A DNA stretch of 64,000 nt from Pseudorasbora parva. Taxonomy: Eukaryota; Chordata; Actinopteri; Cypriniformes; Gobionidae. Positions 21,690 through 34,694 of this stretch are shown in pieces. The notes under the pieces are model-generated. The model was not told the origin of the DNA. It saw only the letters and a program-made list of their open reading frames with translations, and did no database searches. The position numbers and the translations under genes were made by a program. Position 1 is the stretch's first letter; every line of letters starts with the position of its first letter. The stretch is taken from contig NC_090177.1 of the NCBI RefSeq assembly GCF_024679245.1, positions 45,978,018-46,042,017 on the forward strand. Direction: 5' to 3'.

Positions 21690-22769
21690 GAAAAAAGAGA
21701 ATCGGTTGAGAATTGGGCAGGTGTCTTGGTGAGTGACCGTAGGGTATAGCTAATTGTGGCTAACGCTGTCTCCATGTTTATCACATTGCAGTATCTTTAT
21801 TAAATCATATTTAGCAATATTGTTGTCGACTTTGTTGTTTTTCAAGCATCCATGTACATTGCCACCATCTATGCCAGCAACATGTCTTAAAATAAATCAT
21901 TTAGATCCCAGATTTTAAATGAATGTTGTAGGATGTATGCTAAACTTACATCTGTGACGGTCAGCTAGTCTGGATTAGGGAAAGAAATTCTGTGCATTTC
22001 TACACAACATAGTTTATTGTGAAATTTTGTAGAAATTGCTAGCTGATGTTTAATCAGTAACTGCTTTAAACCTAGGTGTCCGCATGTTCTGCTTCTGCAA
22101 ATGTCAAGCGTTTGGGCCGTATATCTGAACAACATAACCGGACAGCTGGAAGGCCGAGCTTAGTCGGCTGTTCTACTACTCACCTCTTAGGATTTCCGAC
22201 GGACATAATCAAATGAGCTCACATGTACTGTGGAGTGCGTGTATGAAAGCAGTTAGTCTTTCGGCTAGGACGGGAATATGCTGTTCATACAGTCATTGTA
22301 ACAAGGATCTTTTATTGATTCACCATTGTGACAACTCAAACCTACTATAACTATAATAACGATAACAACAATCTCTATTTTCTGTTTCCACCTCTCAGAC
22401 TCCGTAAACCCACACTGAGAGCCAGGGCTGCAGCAGCGCCTGTTTGCCTGTCGTTACGTCATATGACGCGTTCTCTAGGAAAAGGCCGGTTTTTGGAGCG
22501 TAGCTTAGAACAGGCACTTTTTTTTTTCTTAATTTCTGCCCGTGGGTGTTGTAAAATAAATTTACATTTTTTATACGATATTGTGTATAAATTGAAAGAT
22601 GGCCTTTAAGCCTTTTGGGAGCACTCAGCCTGCTAGATGCTAAGCTGAGTGAAGAAGCAGACAAAGACAGGAAATGTGACATCCAGAGCGGGTTTTACAG
22701 GAACTTCAGGGGCGACCAAAAGAGAGGAATTCTGACATGATATGCAGCTCTGACAATCCTCTTCATGTC
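21690..22769. other. Intergenic sequence and 3' UTR of the Pim-like gene
   Basis: No coding sequence is recognised. The minus-strand 3' UTR of the kinase should begin at 22769 and run left. A minus-strand AATAAA (TTTATT at about 22309 on the plus strand) is a possible polyadenylation signal. Confidence 0.45.
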
Positions 22770-25700
22770 TTATTCTGTGTCCTGAAAAACACACACTACA
22801 AGGTTATAGTCTACATACATTACAATTATAATCTTTCAAATGAAAAGTGAATATATCTTTCAAATAATTTGTAGCTGATCTTAAACGCAGTACCTTAAAC
22901 CACTCATGTTGAAGGATTTCCCTCAAATCAATCCGTTGTCTTGGGCTTTCCTGCAGGAGGGATCGAATCAGGTGGCAGCATTCTGTGCAGAACGATGGAA
23001 GAGATTCGGATTATTACCGGAAACTTTACACCTGCTTTATTTGTATTAAGCAGTAAGATAAACTATTATGTTATTATATTTCAGCATAAACACACATCGT
23101 CAGACAAGTCATGAATAGGGTTGGGCATCGAGAGCCGGTTCTAACTTGGTTTTGGTTTCCATAGTGCCCCCCTGATTTCCGGAAGTGCTTGCCGGCTAAA
23201 GTGGCGCTCTAAAGTGTGGCTTTATTTCACTTTAAGGGTGCGTTCACACTTGTGTCATGTTTGGTGCGATTAATTGTTTAGTGCGGTTCATTTGAACATA
23301 TGTGAACGCTGCCATCCGAACCCTGGTGCGCACCAAACAAGCGGACCGAGACCGCTAAAAAGATGAGTCTCGGTCCGCTTCCAAACGAACTCTGGTGCGG
23401 TTCGATTGATATATGAACGCAACACGGACCAAAGACATGTAAACAAACCAAAAACAGGACGTGATGTCACAAGATGAGACGCATAGTCAGCTGATTTGAC
23501 GATGCAGAAAGATCGGTGTATCCGAAATGAGGAACGTTAACGTTAGAGGGCAGACGTGGAGCAACGAGGTTACCTGGTTCTTCTCATCAAAGGACCTGTG
23601 TTGCCCATTTGACGGCACAGACGACAGAACTGCACCGTCTCTTTTGCATTAGAGACGGCTGTCTCTTTTCTGCACAACGGAGGAAATCCTGCTGCTGTTT
23701 TGAATGTTTTATGAGCTCTTCTTGAGTTCTCAGCGGGTAAAAATAATGCCATATGTACACGCATTAAAGGATCGTGTGTAATCAGCACACAGCGTTGTTT
23801 TGAATGTTCGGTAAGCAGCTCCTACGTCATGTAAGCCAACCAATCAGGTTGTGAGCGTCTCCCTATGCCTTTGGTTTGGTAACTTTAAGGTCGCTGTTAA
23901 AAATGCAGTGTGAACGCTAAGCGGACCAGGACTATATGTTTAGTTTTTTTGTCCGGACCAAACTACTAGTGTGAACCGACCCTTAAAAAGCCTGGGTCGG
24001 CACAGTGCAACTAATGTTGTCAAATATATCCTTGTTTCGATGTGTAACGATACAGAAATATCTGAAAGGATATGATACTCAGTTTAGCTGCACTCTCCTC
24101 TCCGACCAGCAACGAGTTGACACGCACCGGCATATTCTCATTCAGCCCAGTTAACCCTCTGAGCACGGCGAACGCGCGCTCTAATGGATTTTTCCCCATG
24201 ACAGCGTGTTAGTGTGTATGTGAGATCCGTCACATAATTCTACTAATCCCCGCGGATTTCACGCTCACATCTGAAGCACACACACATACTAGTAATAAAG
24301 CCGCCTCTGACATACAAGTGCAAACATTTGCTTTTTTCTCAGAGCTTGGTCAAATACACTCAAAAACTTTCTCAGTCCACATCTTGAAGAGTATTAACGT
24401 AGACAGTTCAGGAAGAAGGAGTAACAGGAACAGTGATTAGGATCCAAGTCTTAAAGGACAGCACTTATTTGTTATTCAAACTACAAATAGACTAATGATC
24501 ACACTGCTCTGACTGATCAACTTGTGTAACTTTAATGGTTTCATCTGGAGGCGTTTTAATGTTTTACAATGAACGTTATCCAATGTTATTTTAAATTTAA
24601 TTACTTTAAATGTCTTTTTTTCTTTCTTTATAAGTTTAAAAGTTTCTTACCTGAATGTTAGACATACCTGAAAAAATAAAGCAGTCTTATTTCATTTGTA
24701 TATTTTATTCTATTGTATTTATTTGTGCTATTGTTTGTAATCTGTTAATTTGTTTTTATTTTATTACGGTTTCATCTTTTTAAATCGAAATCAAGCTCAC
24801 ACAGAACGCGTTTTTAAGGTTCGAAAGGCGCAGTGCACTCCCTGTTTGGTAAGCGTTTTTCATTCAGAAAAGAGAAGTGCGCTGCAGGTTTTTATGTTTC
24901 TAGGCAACCCCCGAATCACCTGTACTGTCAGTCAAATCAAAACGGTCAACACAACGAAAGGCCCGCCTCTCCATTCATTCGATTGGACAAAAGAAAATAA
25001 ACGCGATGACATCGGGCGCTTTTCCGCTCAGAGTTGACTTTTTTTCAACTTCATGCGCTCGGAGCTCTCCTTCAAAAGCGCGAGGCGCAGCAAGCGGTTA
25101 AAACGCGAGGCGCCCAGGGCGCATAAGCAGCGCGCATAACTCTCTGCCAACCGAAATCCATTCAAAAAAGGCGCCTCTCGCTGCAAAAACGCGTTCTGTG
25201 TGATCGGGCCTTAGGTGTTACTTTTTCCTCAGTTTGTTTTGTATGATTTTGGTCTTCTTTGTTGTGATGTATGGCTTCTTACCGTTTGATAAGCCAGGCA
25301 TAGACCAGGTGTTGTCATCAATCATTCGTCTGTCTCTGCGTTCTGGGAAGCGTCCACACACCAACAGGAATAAGAGCACTCCTAGAGACCACACAGTAGC
25401 TGGTTTCCCGTGATACTTTCCCTCTGTGCGGTACTCAGGTGGGCGGTAGTCTACAGTGCCTGTAGGAAAGAGATTTGTCTGAAGCTTGAAACACCAATGA
25501 CTGATGTTATTTCATTTTAAACAATGCTGAGATGTTGTGTCACCAATTTAGCTTGTCACTAGAACTTAAGTCCCAAACTACAGGTCTGATTAATACATAC
25601 CTCTGAATTTTTCATAGCCAGATTCCTGCAGGAGATCCCCACATCCAAAGTCAATCAGTTTGACCTCATATGTTTCTGTGTTGATCAGCAGGTTCTCCAA

Positions 25701-28225
25701 CTTAATGTCCCGGTGAAAAACTCCACGGCGACAGCACACGTGAGCAGCCATTGTTGTCTGCGTCATGATAAACCGCGCCGTGTCCTCGTTGAGGGTGCCA
25801 TCGTGAAAGTTGAGAAAATCCCACAGATCTTTGCAGGGTGAGGGACGCTCCAAGACCAGGATATACTGGTCAGGCTGGTCCTGCCAGTCCAGCAGCTCAA
25901 TGATCTCTGGAACTTTGGGGCCATTATTAACGAGGATTAACAGGCCGACCTCTAATGGGAGCGGTGCGGGATGACCAGCCTGAAGGAAAGATCATTGTTA
26001 TATGACGGTGTTATCGTTATGTCTACACATTTTAATTTGAAGACCGTGGGAAAACAGCGTAGCGAGTGTAGCATACTTACAATGTGGATGTATTTCATGT
26101 CCTTTGGCTTTCTGGCAATTTTCACTGCCACCTGATCAACCAAAAAAAGTGTCAAGTGCAGTAAATAGTATAAAATATACATTAAAAAGGACTTCAACTG
26201 GATATAGTGAGACAAAACTATTTGATTGCTAATAAGGAAATGACAATACCTGAAGGCCATCCTCCAAGCGTTTTCCCTCAAAAACAGAGCCGTATCCTCC
26301 CTCACCAAGCATCCTGCCGATTTCATACCGGCTCAAAATGTTGCCTGTTAAAAGAGGAATCGTTTTAGATGATTGGAGAGAAGTGAGTGTAATGTTTGAG
26401 GTTATGGCCATAAACTCACCCTCCGGTGTCCCGTCCACTCTGCTGTTGTTGTGACCTGGTGCTGGACTGACTGGAAGGGTTTCAACCTGCTGACCTGCAG
26501 GAGGAAGGACTTCAAGACCACTGGAGAGAGAGTCCTGAGGACCATGATGAGCACAGGCACTGTCCTGTAGAGAACTCTGATCTAAAGCGGGGAATATCAG
26601 ACAAATAATAATTAAACACTGCATAGTTATATCATGGTGATTCTTCAGGAATGTTTAAAAAATAAACGTTCTTCGATGTTTTATCTGTTCATATATAAGA
26701 CATGTCCTTGATAAAACAATCTGATCATGACTTTATAACATGTCCACTTCATCCCATGGAACAGAAATTAATGAACTACGTTCCCACTGATGGATACTGA
26801 TTTAAACCTGGACATTATGATGCTCTAGTAGACAGAAAACAGTTAGCCTACACATTTAGAAATGGTCATATGATTTACCCTCAGTGTGTCTCTCATATAT
26901 CGCAGTGTTATCTTGGTCTGAGCTGCTGCTCCAGTTCCAGTGAAGAGACGGCAGCTTCTCAAAACTATCCATCCTCCTCCTCTTTCTCACTGGCATCTCA
27001 TTTTCCTCACCATCACTGGCAGGCTGATGGTTTTCAGCCACATCGGTGCTGGATGTTGAGGACGTGCTCTGATGGGAGTCGCACACCTGAGCACTTTGAG
27101 AACTTTGTTTTCTTTTTTGGCCGATGGTAAAAGATGTCCGCTTGGTTTCATCTGTGTTTAAAGATATATGACATGTCCTGGAATAAAAATCTGATCATGG
27201 CCTGGATCGAATCTTCTGAGTTTTCATCAAATGTCATATTTCTAATGAATGACACTAGGTTTCCATTAATGTATACTTATATCTAGCTGAAAATGATGTA
27301 GACTTTATGATGTACAGAGCTGTGATAAACAGAAAACAGCTGGTCATTGGATTTACCCTCAGCGTGTCTCTCACTAACGTCTGCAGTGGTCTGACCCTGA
27401 CCTGAGCTGCTGATCCAGTGAAGAGAGCGCAGCTCTACAGAGCTGTACTTCCTCCACTGTCTCTCCTGACTATCACTTTCCTCACTAACAGACTGATCAT
27501 ATAACACACAGAAGAGATTTGACTTGGATTTCTTCCCATATCACAAGAAACAAAGAACATATCAAACAGATGCACAAAAATGTGTCAAAATCTTCCAAAT
27601 ATTAATTAACATTCATGTTAATTTGTAGCTTTTTGTGGTCAATACCTCAAACCATTTAAGGTAAACTGCAGAAGGGGCTTGACCATGATGATCTGCAGGA
27701 GGAAAGACTTCAAGACCACTGGCTAGAGGATCCCGAGGAAGACCATGATGAGCACAGGCACTGTCCTGAAGAGAATCTAAAGCAGAATACCAAACAAAGG
27801 CATTTTACAATAAATAATAGCCCAATGATTATTAAACATTGCATTCTCATGTTAAGGGGAGATTCAAAATAAAATATTTATGCCAAATCTGATGACTGGC
27901 TTGATCAAACTTCAGTTGTATTTTGATGTAATTTGTGATGGATTTGTAACGTATGGTAATGATATTTCAATGATATTCTCCAATGGTCATTTGATTTACC
28001 CTCAGCTCTAGTAATCTGGTCTGAGCTGCTGCTCCAGTCACGGTAGTTCAGCTTCACGAAACTGTCCGTCCTTCTCATCTTCCTCATTGGCATCTCGTTT
28101 TCCTCGCCAGCACTAACGGGCTGATGGTTTTCCGCCGCGTCGGTGCTGGATGTTGAGGATGTGCTCTGGTGGGAGTCGTACTCGTTCACCTGAGCGCTAG
28201 AACTACGCTTTCTCTTCAGTGCCAT
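22770..28225 (-). CDS. Pim-like serine/threonine protein kinase, 11 coding exons, 576 aa
   Basis: Exons on the minus strand, 5' to 3': 28225-28000, 27776-27646, 27492-27357, 27151-26879, 26581-26420, 26344-26250, 26131-26081, 25979-25601, 25459-25283, 22982-22894, 22781-22770. All introns are GT-AG, all phases agree, and the sum is 1731 bases with a single final TAA. The kinase domain starts in exon 6 (GEGGYGSVFEG loop). Exon 7 has the VAVK lysine. Exon 8 has the Pim-type proline hinge (LVLERPSPCKDL), HRDIKLENLL and DFGCGDLL. Exon 9 has GTVDYRPPEY and ATVWSLGVLL. Exon 10 has ECCHLIRSLLQ and REILQHEWF. All catalytic residues are present, so it should be an active kinase of the Pim family, which is greatly expanded in cyprinid fishes. 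The first five exons encode a Ser/acidic N-terminus of about 309 residues with KRKR-type basic patches. The start is the first ATG of the frame after the upstream splice-free leader. Expression is not shown. Confidence 0.88.
23236..23982. mobile_element. TTAA-target MITE in intron 9 of the Pim-like gene
   Basis: The ends are GGGTGCGTTCACACTTGTG and, inverted, GGGTCGGTTCACACTAGTAG, flanked by TTAA (23232-23235, 23983-23986). Inner words GCGGACCGAGAC and GTCTCGGTCCGC mirror. It lies inside another repeat that begins GGGTTGGGCATCGAGAGCCG (23118). Confidence 0.8.
24789..25213. mobile_element. MITE in intron 9 of the Pim-like gene
   Basis: Inverted ends share TCACACAGAACGCGTTTTT (24797-24815 and its complement at about 25184-25202). 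The core is rich in GCGC words. The target duplication is uncertain. Confidence 0.7.
26420..28225 (-). repeat. Tandemly duplicated N-terminal exons in the Pim-like gene
   Basis: Exon 4 (27151-26879) repeats exon 1 (28225-28000): both have DSHQSTSSTSSTD, AENHQP, GEENEMP and WSSSSDQ. Exon 5 (26581-26420) repeats exon 2 (27776-27646): both have LQDSACAHHG and SGLEV. Exon 3 (27492-27357) repeats the end of exon 4 (ERHAEG against ERHTEG). Exons 1, 3 and 4 end in phase 1, and exons 2, 4 and 5 begin to match, so exons 2+3 can be skipped without breaking the frame. Confidence 0.88.
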
Positions 28226-28873
28226 GATAACAGTTGTCCACTTGGGTAACTCTATCATATAAACTTCAGAGAAGAAGCAATGAGAAGCAGACTGAGAAAA
28301 CTGACGGTAAAGTTTGCAGGTTTCACTCGCGCGACTTTGTTCAACGTTCCGCTTCTTTATGACGCCATCGCGCATTCCGAGGCGCATTTTTCAAAAGCGC
28401 GTGACATCTGAGAAAATGCTTATTTCCTTTCCTTGCTTCAATTTATATTTCTTAGGTATATTTAGGAAATGTTTCTACTTAAGACGTCTTGCCTCAAGGG
28501 CCTCGCTTAACTTTCACTACACAATAAAAACAACATTTTACTCTACAAATCTAAATTAATTCCACAGCCTAACCAATCTAAAAACACATTCATAGACCAC
28601 TATTATATATATTTTTAAAAGGTAATCATGTAAGTAATAGTTTAGGTTTTATTTTATTTATAATTTAAGTATTTATTTATTTATTAAAGATTTTCTAATA
28701 AAGAGTATAACCATACACAATTTGTCAAAATGTAATTTGTGACATCTCTGGTCAAGTGGAATATTAAAACACTATGTAGGTTATGTTTATAGTTGCTTAA
28801 CAGCTACAAATTATAATATAACCTATAGATTAGTTAAAGCTGCAGTCCATAACTTTTGTTGGTCAAAAATAAT
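28226..28873. other. Upstream of the Pim-like gene, then start of a DNA-transposon end
   Basis: 28226-28400 is the likely 5' UTR and promoter side of the kinase gene; no TATA box is certain. 28839-28873 reads like a transposon terminal repeat (AAAGCTGCAGTCCATAACTT) that leads into duplication copy B. Confidence 0.4.
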
Positions 28874-30903
28874 CTAAAATCAAATTTTGAGCAAGTACAT
28901 AACCAGCTGGTGTTCAAAACGATCCCCTTGCCTTAGCCTGATTCCCAACGGTAAGCTTGTAGTGATGCGTTATGATTGGAGCGGTACTGGTTGCTTTCCG
29001 CAGGATATTCGAGCATGGTGCTTTTCCTCTATGTGTCATTATGTCACTTTGTGCATTATTGTGATATATCGTATTAACGTTTACCGGCACATGTCTAATT
29101 TGCAGACATATATTGGATATAATATGCCTTCTATATTGGATCTGGCAGGAATGGTGCAGCACACTTATGTGAGTAAAACATGTTTTATATATGGGATAGT
29201 ATTGCATTGTTACAGATCGTTTTGATTACGTGTACGTGTCTAACAGAACTTACCTTAGCACACTGTCAAAGGCAAAAGAAACCTTTATTTTTTGGCTCAT
29301 TGCGATTCGGGATCAGACTCGGACATGTATGGACCAGGGCTCGCAACGCTAACGTCCCGGGGCTTTGTGTTTTCTAGACGGGCTACCAAAATGTAAGTCT
29401 GTCGGCAGGCTGGTGAATCTTCAATAGTGAAATAACATTCCTTTCTTGGTCTGCGCTGATCACTCTCTTGACTTGATACTTGAAGGGCGCGCGTGTGTGC
29501 GGTTCGTGCTTATATCCACTGATTGGGCGGGCCGAGTTATACAAAAACAATATTCCTATCAGTCACGGGCGGATGAGAGATCAATCATTGCGTTTGTTTG
29601 ATAGACATTTTGCGAGCTCTGTGAGAGAATCATTCTGGTTTCTGCTTTCAAAACAATCCCTCCCTCATGTGAACTGACAGGGGAGCAGAAGCTCATTAAA
29701 TACCCAAATCTCATCCAATCCTAACTGTGGGCGTTTACTTCAAAGTCTACAGTGCCTGTTTTGTGCCTAAGCAATGGTTATAAATGAGGCGCGCAGATGT
29801 GCTCCAACAGTAGCCACTTTCAAATCCAGATGCACAAATCTGTTTATCTGTGAATTAACTGAATGAGCACTGCACTACTGATTGCACTTTATTTTATATA
29901 TATCATGTTTTTACTCTTTTAATCATTATTTTACTTTTTAATGATTATTTAATTTATCTTGTTTTATTTGATGTTTTTGTATTATATTTAATGCCTTTTA
30001 AATCTTGCTGTCAACTCTGTGGTAATTAATGTGGTTTAAATCAGTCGAATTGAAGCGGGAGAGGGTTTCTGGATCAGTATTGTGTGTGTTTTGTATGAGA
30101 TGTGGTCATGTGAATATAAAGAGTGTAGATGTTTTAGTATAGGATGTGCACTACTTTAAGTGTAGGCATACTCATTTATTCACAGTGAACTTGGGATGCA
30201 GATTTAAAGGGGAAGTACACTAGGAGAGCCCATGCAGTTATTGTGCATACAATTATATGAATAAGAGAGTTCATACATTGTTGTGTGTAATAATTGTTCA
30301 TTTTTTGCCACAAATTCATTCTCAGTAAAAAACATGAATGAGAAGCATTGCGTCTGATTGTTTATTCACAAACGTAACGTTACTCCTTTACAGGAGTGCT
30401 AACTTTACACAAGCAAAAGCCAGTGTGACATTCGGTGTGGAAAAGGAGAGAGAAGAGAAAGAGAGCTGACTACACCACCCTGGTCACTAAACCAGGGGAA
30501 TATCCTAATAAGTAATTTCCCCGTTGACAGAGACGTGGAGTTACAAAAAATCTTTATTAAGCCAGGATAAAAATGTTAAAGTGAATAACTTGTATCTTGA
30601 ACATCCAAAAAGGCGAATCACTGCTGGCACAGACACACCACAAGAGTGACACTGACGAGATCTCACAGGGCTCGTGGTTACCGGAAGCAGGGCGAGCTAG
30701 TGCCACTCGTCGCTAGAGTCGACGATGGTCAGGAAGCACACACACGTGCACCACACTTCACACACGCGCACACTCACTGCAACCAAGGGTCAACCACTCT
30801 AGGTTGTAAACCATGCTCGGTGTCTCAGACAGGACCCACCACCAAAAGAGCAAATAGCCCTCCTGCTCCGGACCCACGGCACCTGGAACACAAGAAACAC
30901 AAA

Positions 30904-31359
30904 TTACATCAGATGAATATCACCAGCTAGCAGGAGTATTGCCATCATGTAGATGATTTTTCGGTGTGGTTGTTTCCAGTTCTCAGCTACTCGAGTATTT
31001 GTCCAGGTTGGAGGTTGGGTAGCACGACCATTGTTTCGAATTTTGGCATAAACTACATCTTGGCTCCATGGATTGAGATTGTAGCCACGACGATCGTCGC
31101 GTTCACAGCCAGATTGTTGTCGTTGTTGTTGTTGGCCTGAATGGCAACTTCGCACGGATAGTAGCAGTAGTGCAAACACATAGTTTAAAACAAATAATCT
31201 TTGAACTATGTAGGCTAGTTTACGGGTTTTGTGTGTATATTTAGAACACAATCTAGGTTTTTTTTGTAGGATGGAAAATTTGTCAATGTTGTTTGCGTGC
31301 GCTCCAGCATGACCTGCCAGACTGCCGTGGCGCACGGCCGTCGCCATCATTTGGCACAT
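30904..31359 (-). CDS. Unrecognised 151-codon ORF (copy B, uninterrupted)
   Basis: This is the intact-frame partner of the broken ORF at 2076-2565. It starts MCQMMATAVRHGSLAGHAG, has a hydrophobic stretch VLNYVFALLLLSV in the middle, a Gln-rich piece and a basic second half. No family is recognised. It could be a fragment of a mobile-element gene or a chance frame; I assign no function. Confidence 0.25.
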   Translation of the reverse strand: MCQMMATAVRHGSLAGHAGAHANNIDKFSILQKKPRLCSKYTHKTRKLAYIVQRLFVLNYVFALLLLSVRSCHSGQQQQRQQSGCERDDRRGYNLNPWSQDVVYAKIRNNGRATQPPTWTNTRVAENWKQPHRKIIYMMAILLLAGDIHLM

Positions 31360-31381
31360 GTGGCGCCAGGTTATTTGTTTG

Positions 31382-31933
31382 TGTAACCGGGTGGTAAATA
31401 CCTTTAACGTTTGTTTCTCTTCTTGTATGTTTAAAACTGTTATTTCTTTGTTATTTACTGTTCTCAGGGAAATAAGTCATGTTAAACAGTGGTTATCTGT
31501 ATTTTCCTGGAGTCGTCAGCAGGTGGCACTGTGTGTGCTGGGTGCAAGGCAATGCGCATGCGTCCTCTCACCTCGATCATTTTTGTCCGATGTGCAGCGA
31601 GCAGTGTGAGAGAGACGCACACTCTCGGGAAATTGGGGAGATGTGATCATCCACGGGTAAATACAGTGTTTTATGATTATATCCTGGATAAATACCAATT
31701 GTGGATGTATATTTTTCTGTGTTACTTATTTGAAAGGTAATGTCGTGTATAATGTCCGCGAATATATGACGTCACACCATGCGGTCTAGGCCTGTTCAGT
31801 TAACATTGAGAAATGTGATAAACGTATGTTTTCCAAATGTTTCATGTAATGTTCATGTGATTGTTTACACAGTGTACAACAATATATTGGTGATTTCAGC
31901 CCTGGTTAATTGAATATGGTGGTATACTGTAAA
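31382..31933. other. Copy-B-specific block, possible LTR-like insertion
   Basis: It replaces 2549-2924 of copy A. It begins TGTAACCGGGTGGTAAATAC, a possible LTR start, and contains GGGTAAATACAGTG downstream. No matching target duplication was found, so the nature is unproven. Confidence 0.35.
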
Positions 31934-32444
31934 CTAAGGAGCCATTTGTCCTCCGATTAGAAACAAGCTCCTCGGCACCGCGTTTGCGGGGCTCATATTA
32001 CACGCTGTAGAGGATTTTTAAAAAAGTGACGTTAGTGGAAGTGGGAGTAGAGCGACAGAGAGACATTAGAGAGATGCGACAGAGTTGCGGAATTGCAGGC
32101 GCGGCTGTCATTTCAAATAGCGCAGCATATTTCAAACTAATTGGTTAACCGGTTTCAACCGGCTAATGAGGCTCGGTGGTCGGTCAAGAAAATGTTTAGT
32201 TTTCACCATCCCTAGACCAAGCCTAACTCTTAAAAAACAAACAAAACAAAAAACTGCACACCACAATCCCCCCTCCACCAAACTTTACACATTCTCAGAA
32301 TGTCTTACACAGAACCATTCTCCTGGCAACTGCCAAACCCAGACTCATCCATCTGATTGCCAGACAGAGAAGCGTGATTCGTCACTCCAGAGAACACAGC
32401 CATGGAAACCCATTCCATGAAGCTCTCTACGCATTGTTCTTGAG

Positions 32445-33040
32445 TGTGGCAAGCAGCGGGGCTCGCTGCCGGGTCCCTCAGTAGGAGGAGTCCCCGCCGG
32501 CCGCCAGGATCGAGCTGTCCACCAAGCGTCCAGTGCCATCGCACAGCACCGTGAGGAAGAGCCTTTCGGCGGCTGGAGGGCCGAACGGCAGTGTGTCTAG
32601 GAACCAGACCAGATAATTATTTTTTTTTTCTTCTTTCTTTTTCCCCTCTCTCCCCTCTCGATGGGGTATGTGGCAAGCAACAGGGCGAGGGGCCGCAAGA
32701 GCGGGCCGGTGACGAGTGGTAATGAGTACCAGCTGCGCGACACACCAGTCTCGTCTCGCGGCCAAGTGATGGGAGCATAAAAGGAGGAGCGAAGGCAGCG
32801 GAGGACGAGAGAGGACCAGGGCTGGATTTTATGTTGAGTTTTGTTTATGTTTTGTTATGTGTGTGTGGGCAGTCGTCCGTGAGGGGCTGCCAGTGTTTTA
32901 TTATGTGTGTGTGTGTGGGCAGTCATCCGTGAGGGGCTGCCCGTGTTTTACTTTTGTTTTGTTTATTTATTTTGAATTAAAGTTTGTTGAACGTTCACCG
33001 GTTCCCGCCTCCTTCCTTCCCAGCTAAGAACCCCGTTACA
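32445..33040 (+). mobile_element. Deleted LTR retrotransposon remnant (copy B partner)
   Basis: It has the same structure, the same TTGAG target duplication (32440-32444, 33041-33045) and the same 372-bp LTR (32669-33040) as 3473-4080. The flanking minus-strand Tc1-like transposase piece (LWSDESRFSVWQSDG) is at about 32345-32400. Confidence 0.88.
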
Positions 33041-34694
33041 TTGAGCTAATCTAAAGGCCATACAAAATGTTTAGTTCTGTAGCTGTTGACTCATTGTGAC
33101 TCATATGCACACTGTGTGCCTCAGCATGCGCTGACCCGGCTCTGTGATGCGGAAGGGGCCTTCCACTTCATGGCTGAGTTTCTATTGTTCCCAATTGCTT
33201 CCACTTTTTTAAAATACTACTAACAGTTGACCGTGGAATATTTAGTAGTGAGGAAATGTTCCGAATGGACTTACAGGTCCTTCTCAAAATATTAGCATAT
33301 GTGATAAAAGTTTATTATTTTCCATAATGTAATGATAATAATTAAACTTTCATATATTTTAGATTCATTGCACACCAACTGAAATATTTCAGGTCTTTTA
33401 TTATTTTAATACTGATGATTTTGGCATACAGCTAATGAAACTAAAAATGAGCTAAAAATTTGCATATCATGAAGAGGTTCTCTAAACGAGCTATTAACCT
33501 AATCATCTGAATCAACTAATGAACTCTAAACACCGGCAAAAGATTCCTGAGGCTTTTAAAAACTCCCAGCCTGGTTCATTACTCAAAACCGCAATCATGG
33601 GTAAGACTGCCGACCTGACTGCTGTCCAGAAGGCCATCATTGACACCCTCAAGCGAGAGGGTAAGACACAGAAAGACATTTCTGAACGAATAGGCTGTTC
33701 CCAGAGTGCTGTATCAACGCACCTCAGTGGGAAGTCTGTGGGAAGGAAATAGTGTGGCAAAAAACGCTGCACAACGAGAAGAGGTGAGCGGACCCTGAGG
33801 AAGATTGTGGAGAAGGACCGATTCCAGACCTTGGGGGACCTGCGGAAGCAGTGGACTGAGTCTGGAGTAGAAACATCCAGAGTCACCGTGCACAGGCGTG
33901 TGCAGGAAATGAGCTACAGGTGCCGCATTCCCCAGGTCAAGACACTTATGGGAAACAGAGAAGCAGCACTGGACTGTTGCTCAGTGGTCCAAAGTACTTT
34001 TTTCGGATGAAAGCAAATGCATGTCATTGGGAAATCAAGGTGCCAGAGTCTGGAGGAAGACTGGGGAGAAGGAAATGCCCAAATGCCTGAAGTCCAGTGT
34101 CAAGTCCCCACAATCAGTGATGGTCTGGGGGGCCATGTCAGCTGCTGGTGTTGGTCCACTGTGTTTTATCAAGGGCAGGGTCAGTGCAGCTCGCTATCAG
34201 GAGATTTTGGAGCACTTCATGCTTCCATCTGGTGAAAAGCTTTATGGAGATGAAGATTTGGTTTTTCAGCATGACCTGGCACCTGCTCACAGTGCCAAAA
34301 TGTCACATGCCTGTCCTGTCTTGTGTGCACATGTGGGTTTTGTCATGTCTTGCATGTGCTACTGTCAACCCCGCCCTTCTTGTTATCTGATTATTGGTTT
34401 ATTTGCCCCACCTGTTCTCCCTCATTATCTGCCTTGTTTGTTCCCTTTATAATCTCCTTGTGTTTGTCAGTCTGTGTTGGATCCTTGTGTAATGTCTGCG
34501 TCTCCCGTCCTCCCCGTGATTCTGTTGGTTTGTTTAAGTTTATATTTTATTATTCCATTATGTGTTTTTCCCCCTCGTGGGTTTTGTTTTGAGTTTATGT
34601 TTTATTTGTTATAAATAAATATCTTATTTTCTGCACTTGAGTCCTCGCACCATTTTCCTTTGTCTGTGACGTGACAGAAGGATCCAACCTTACA

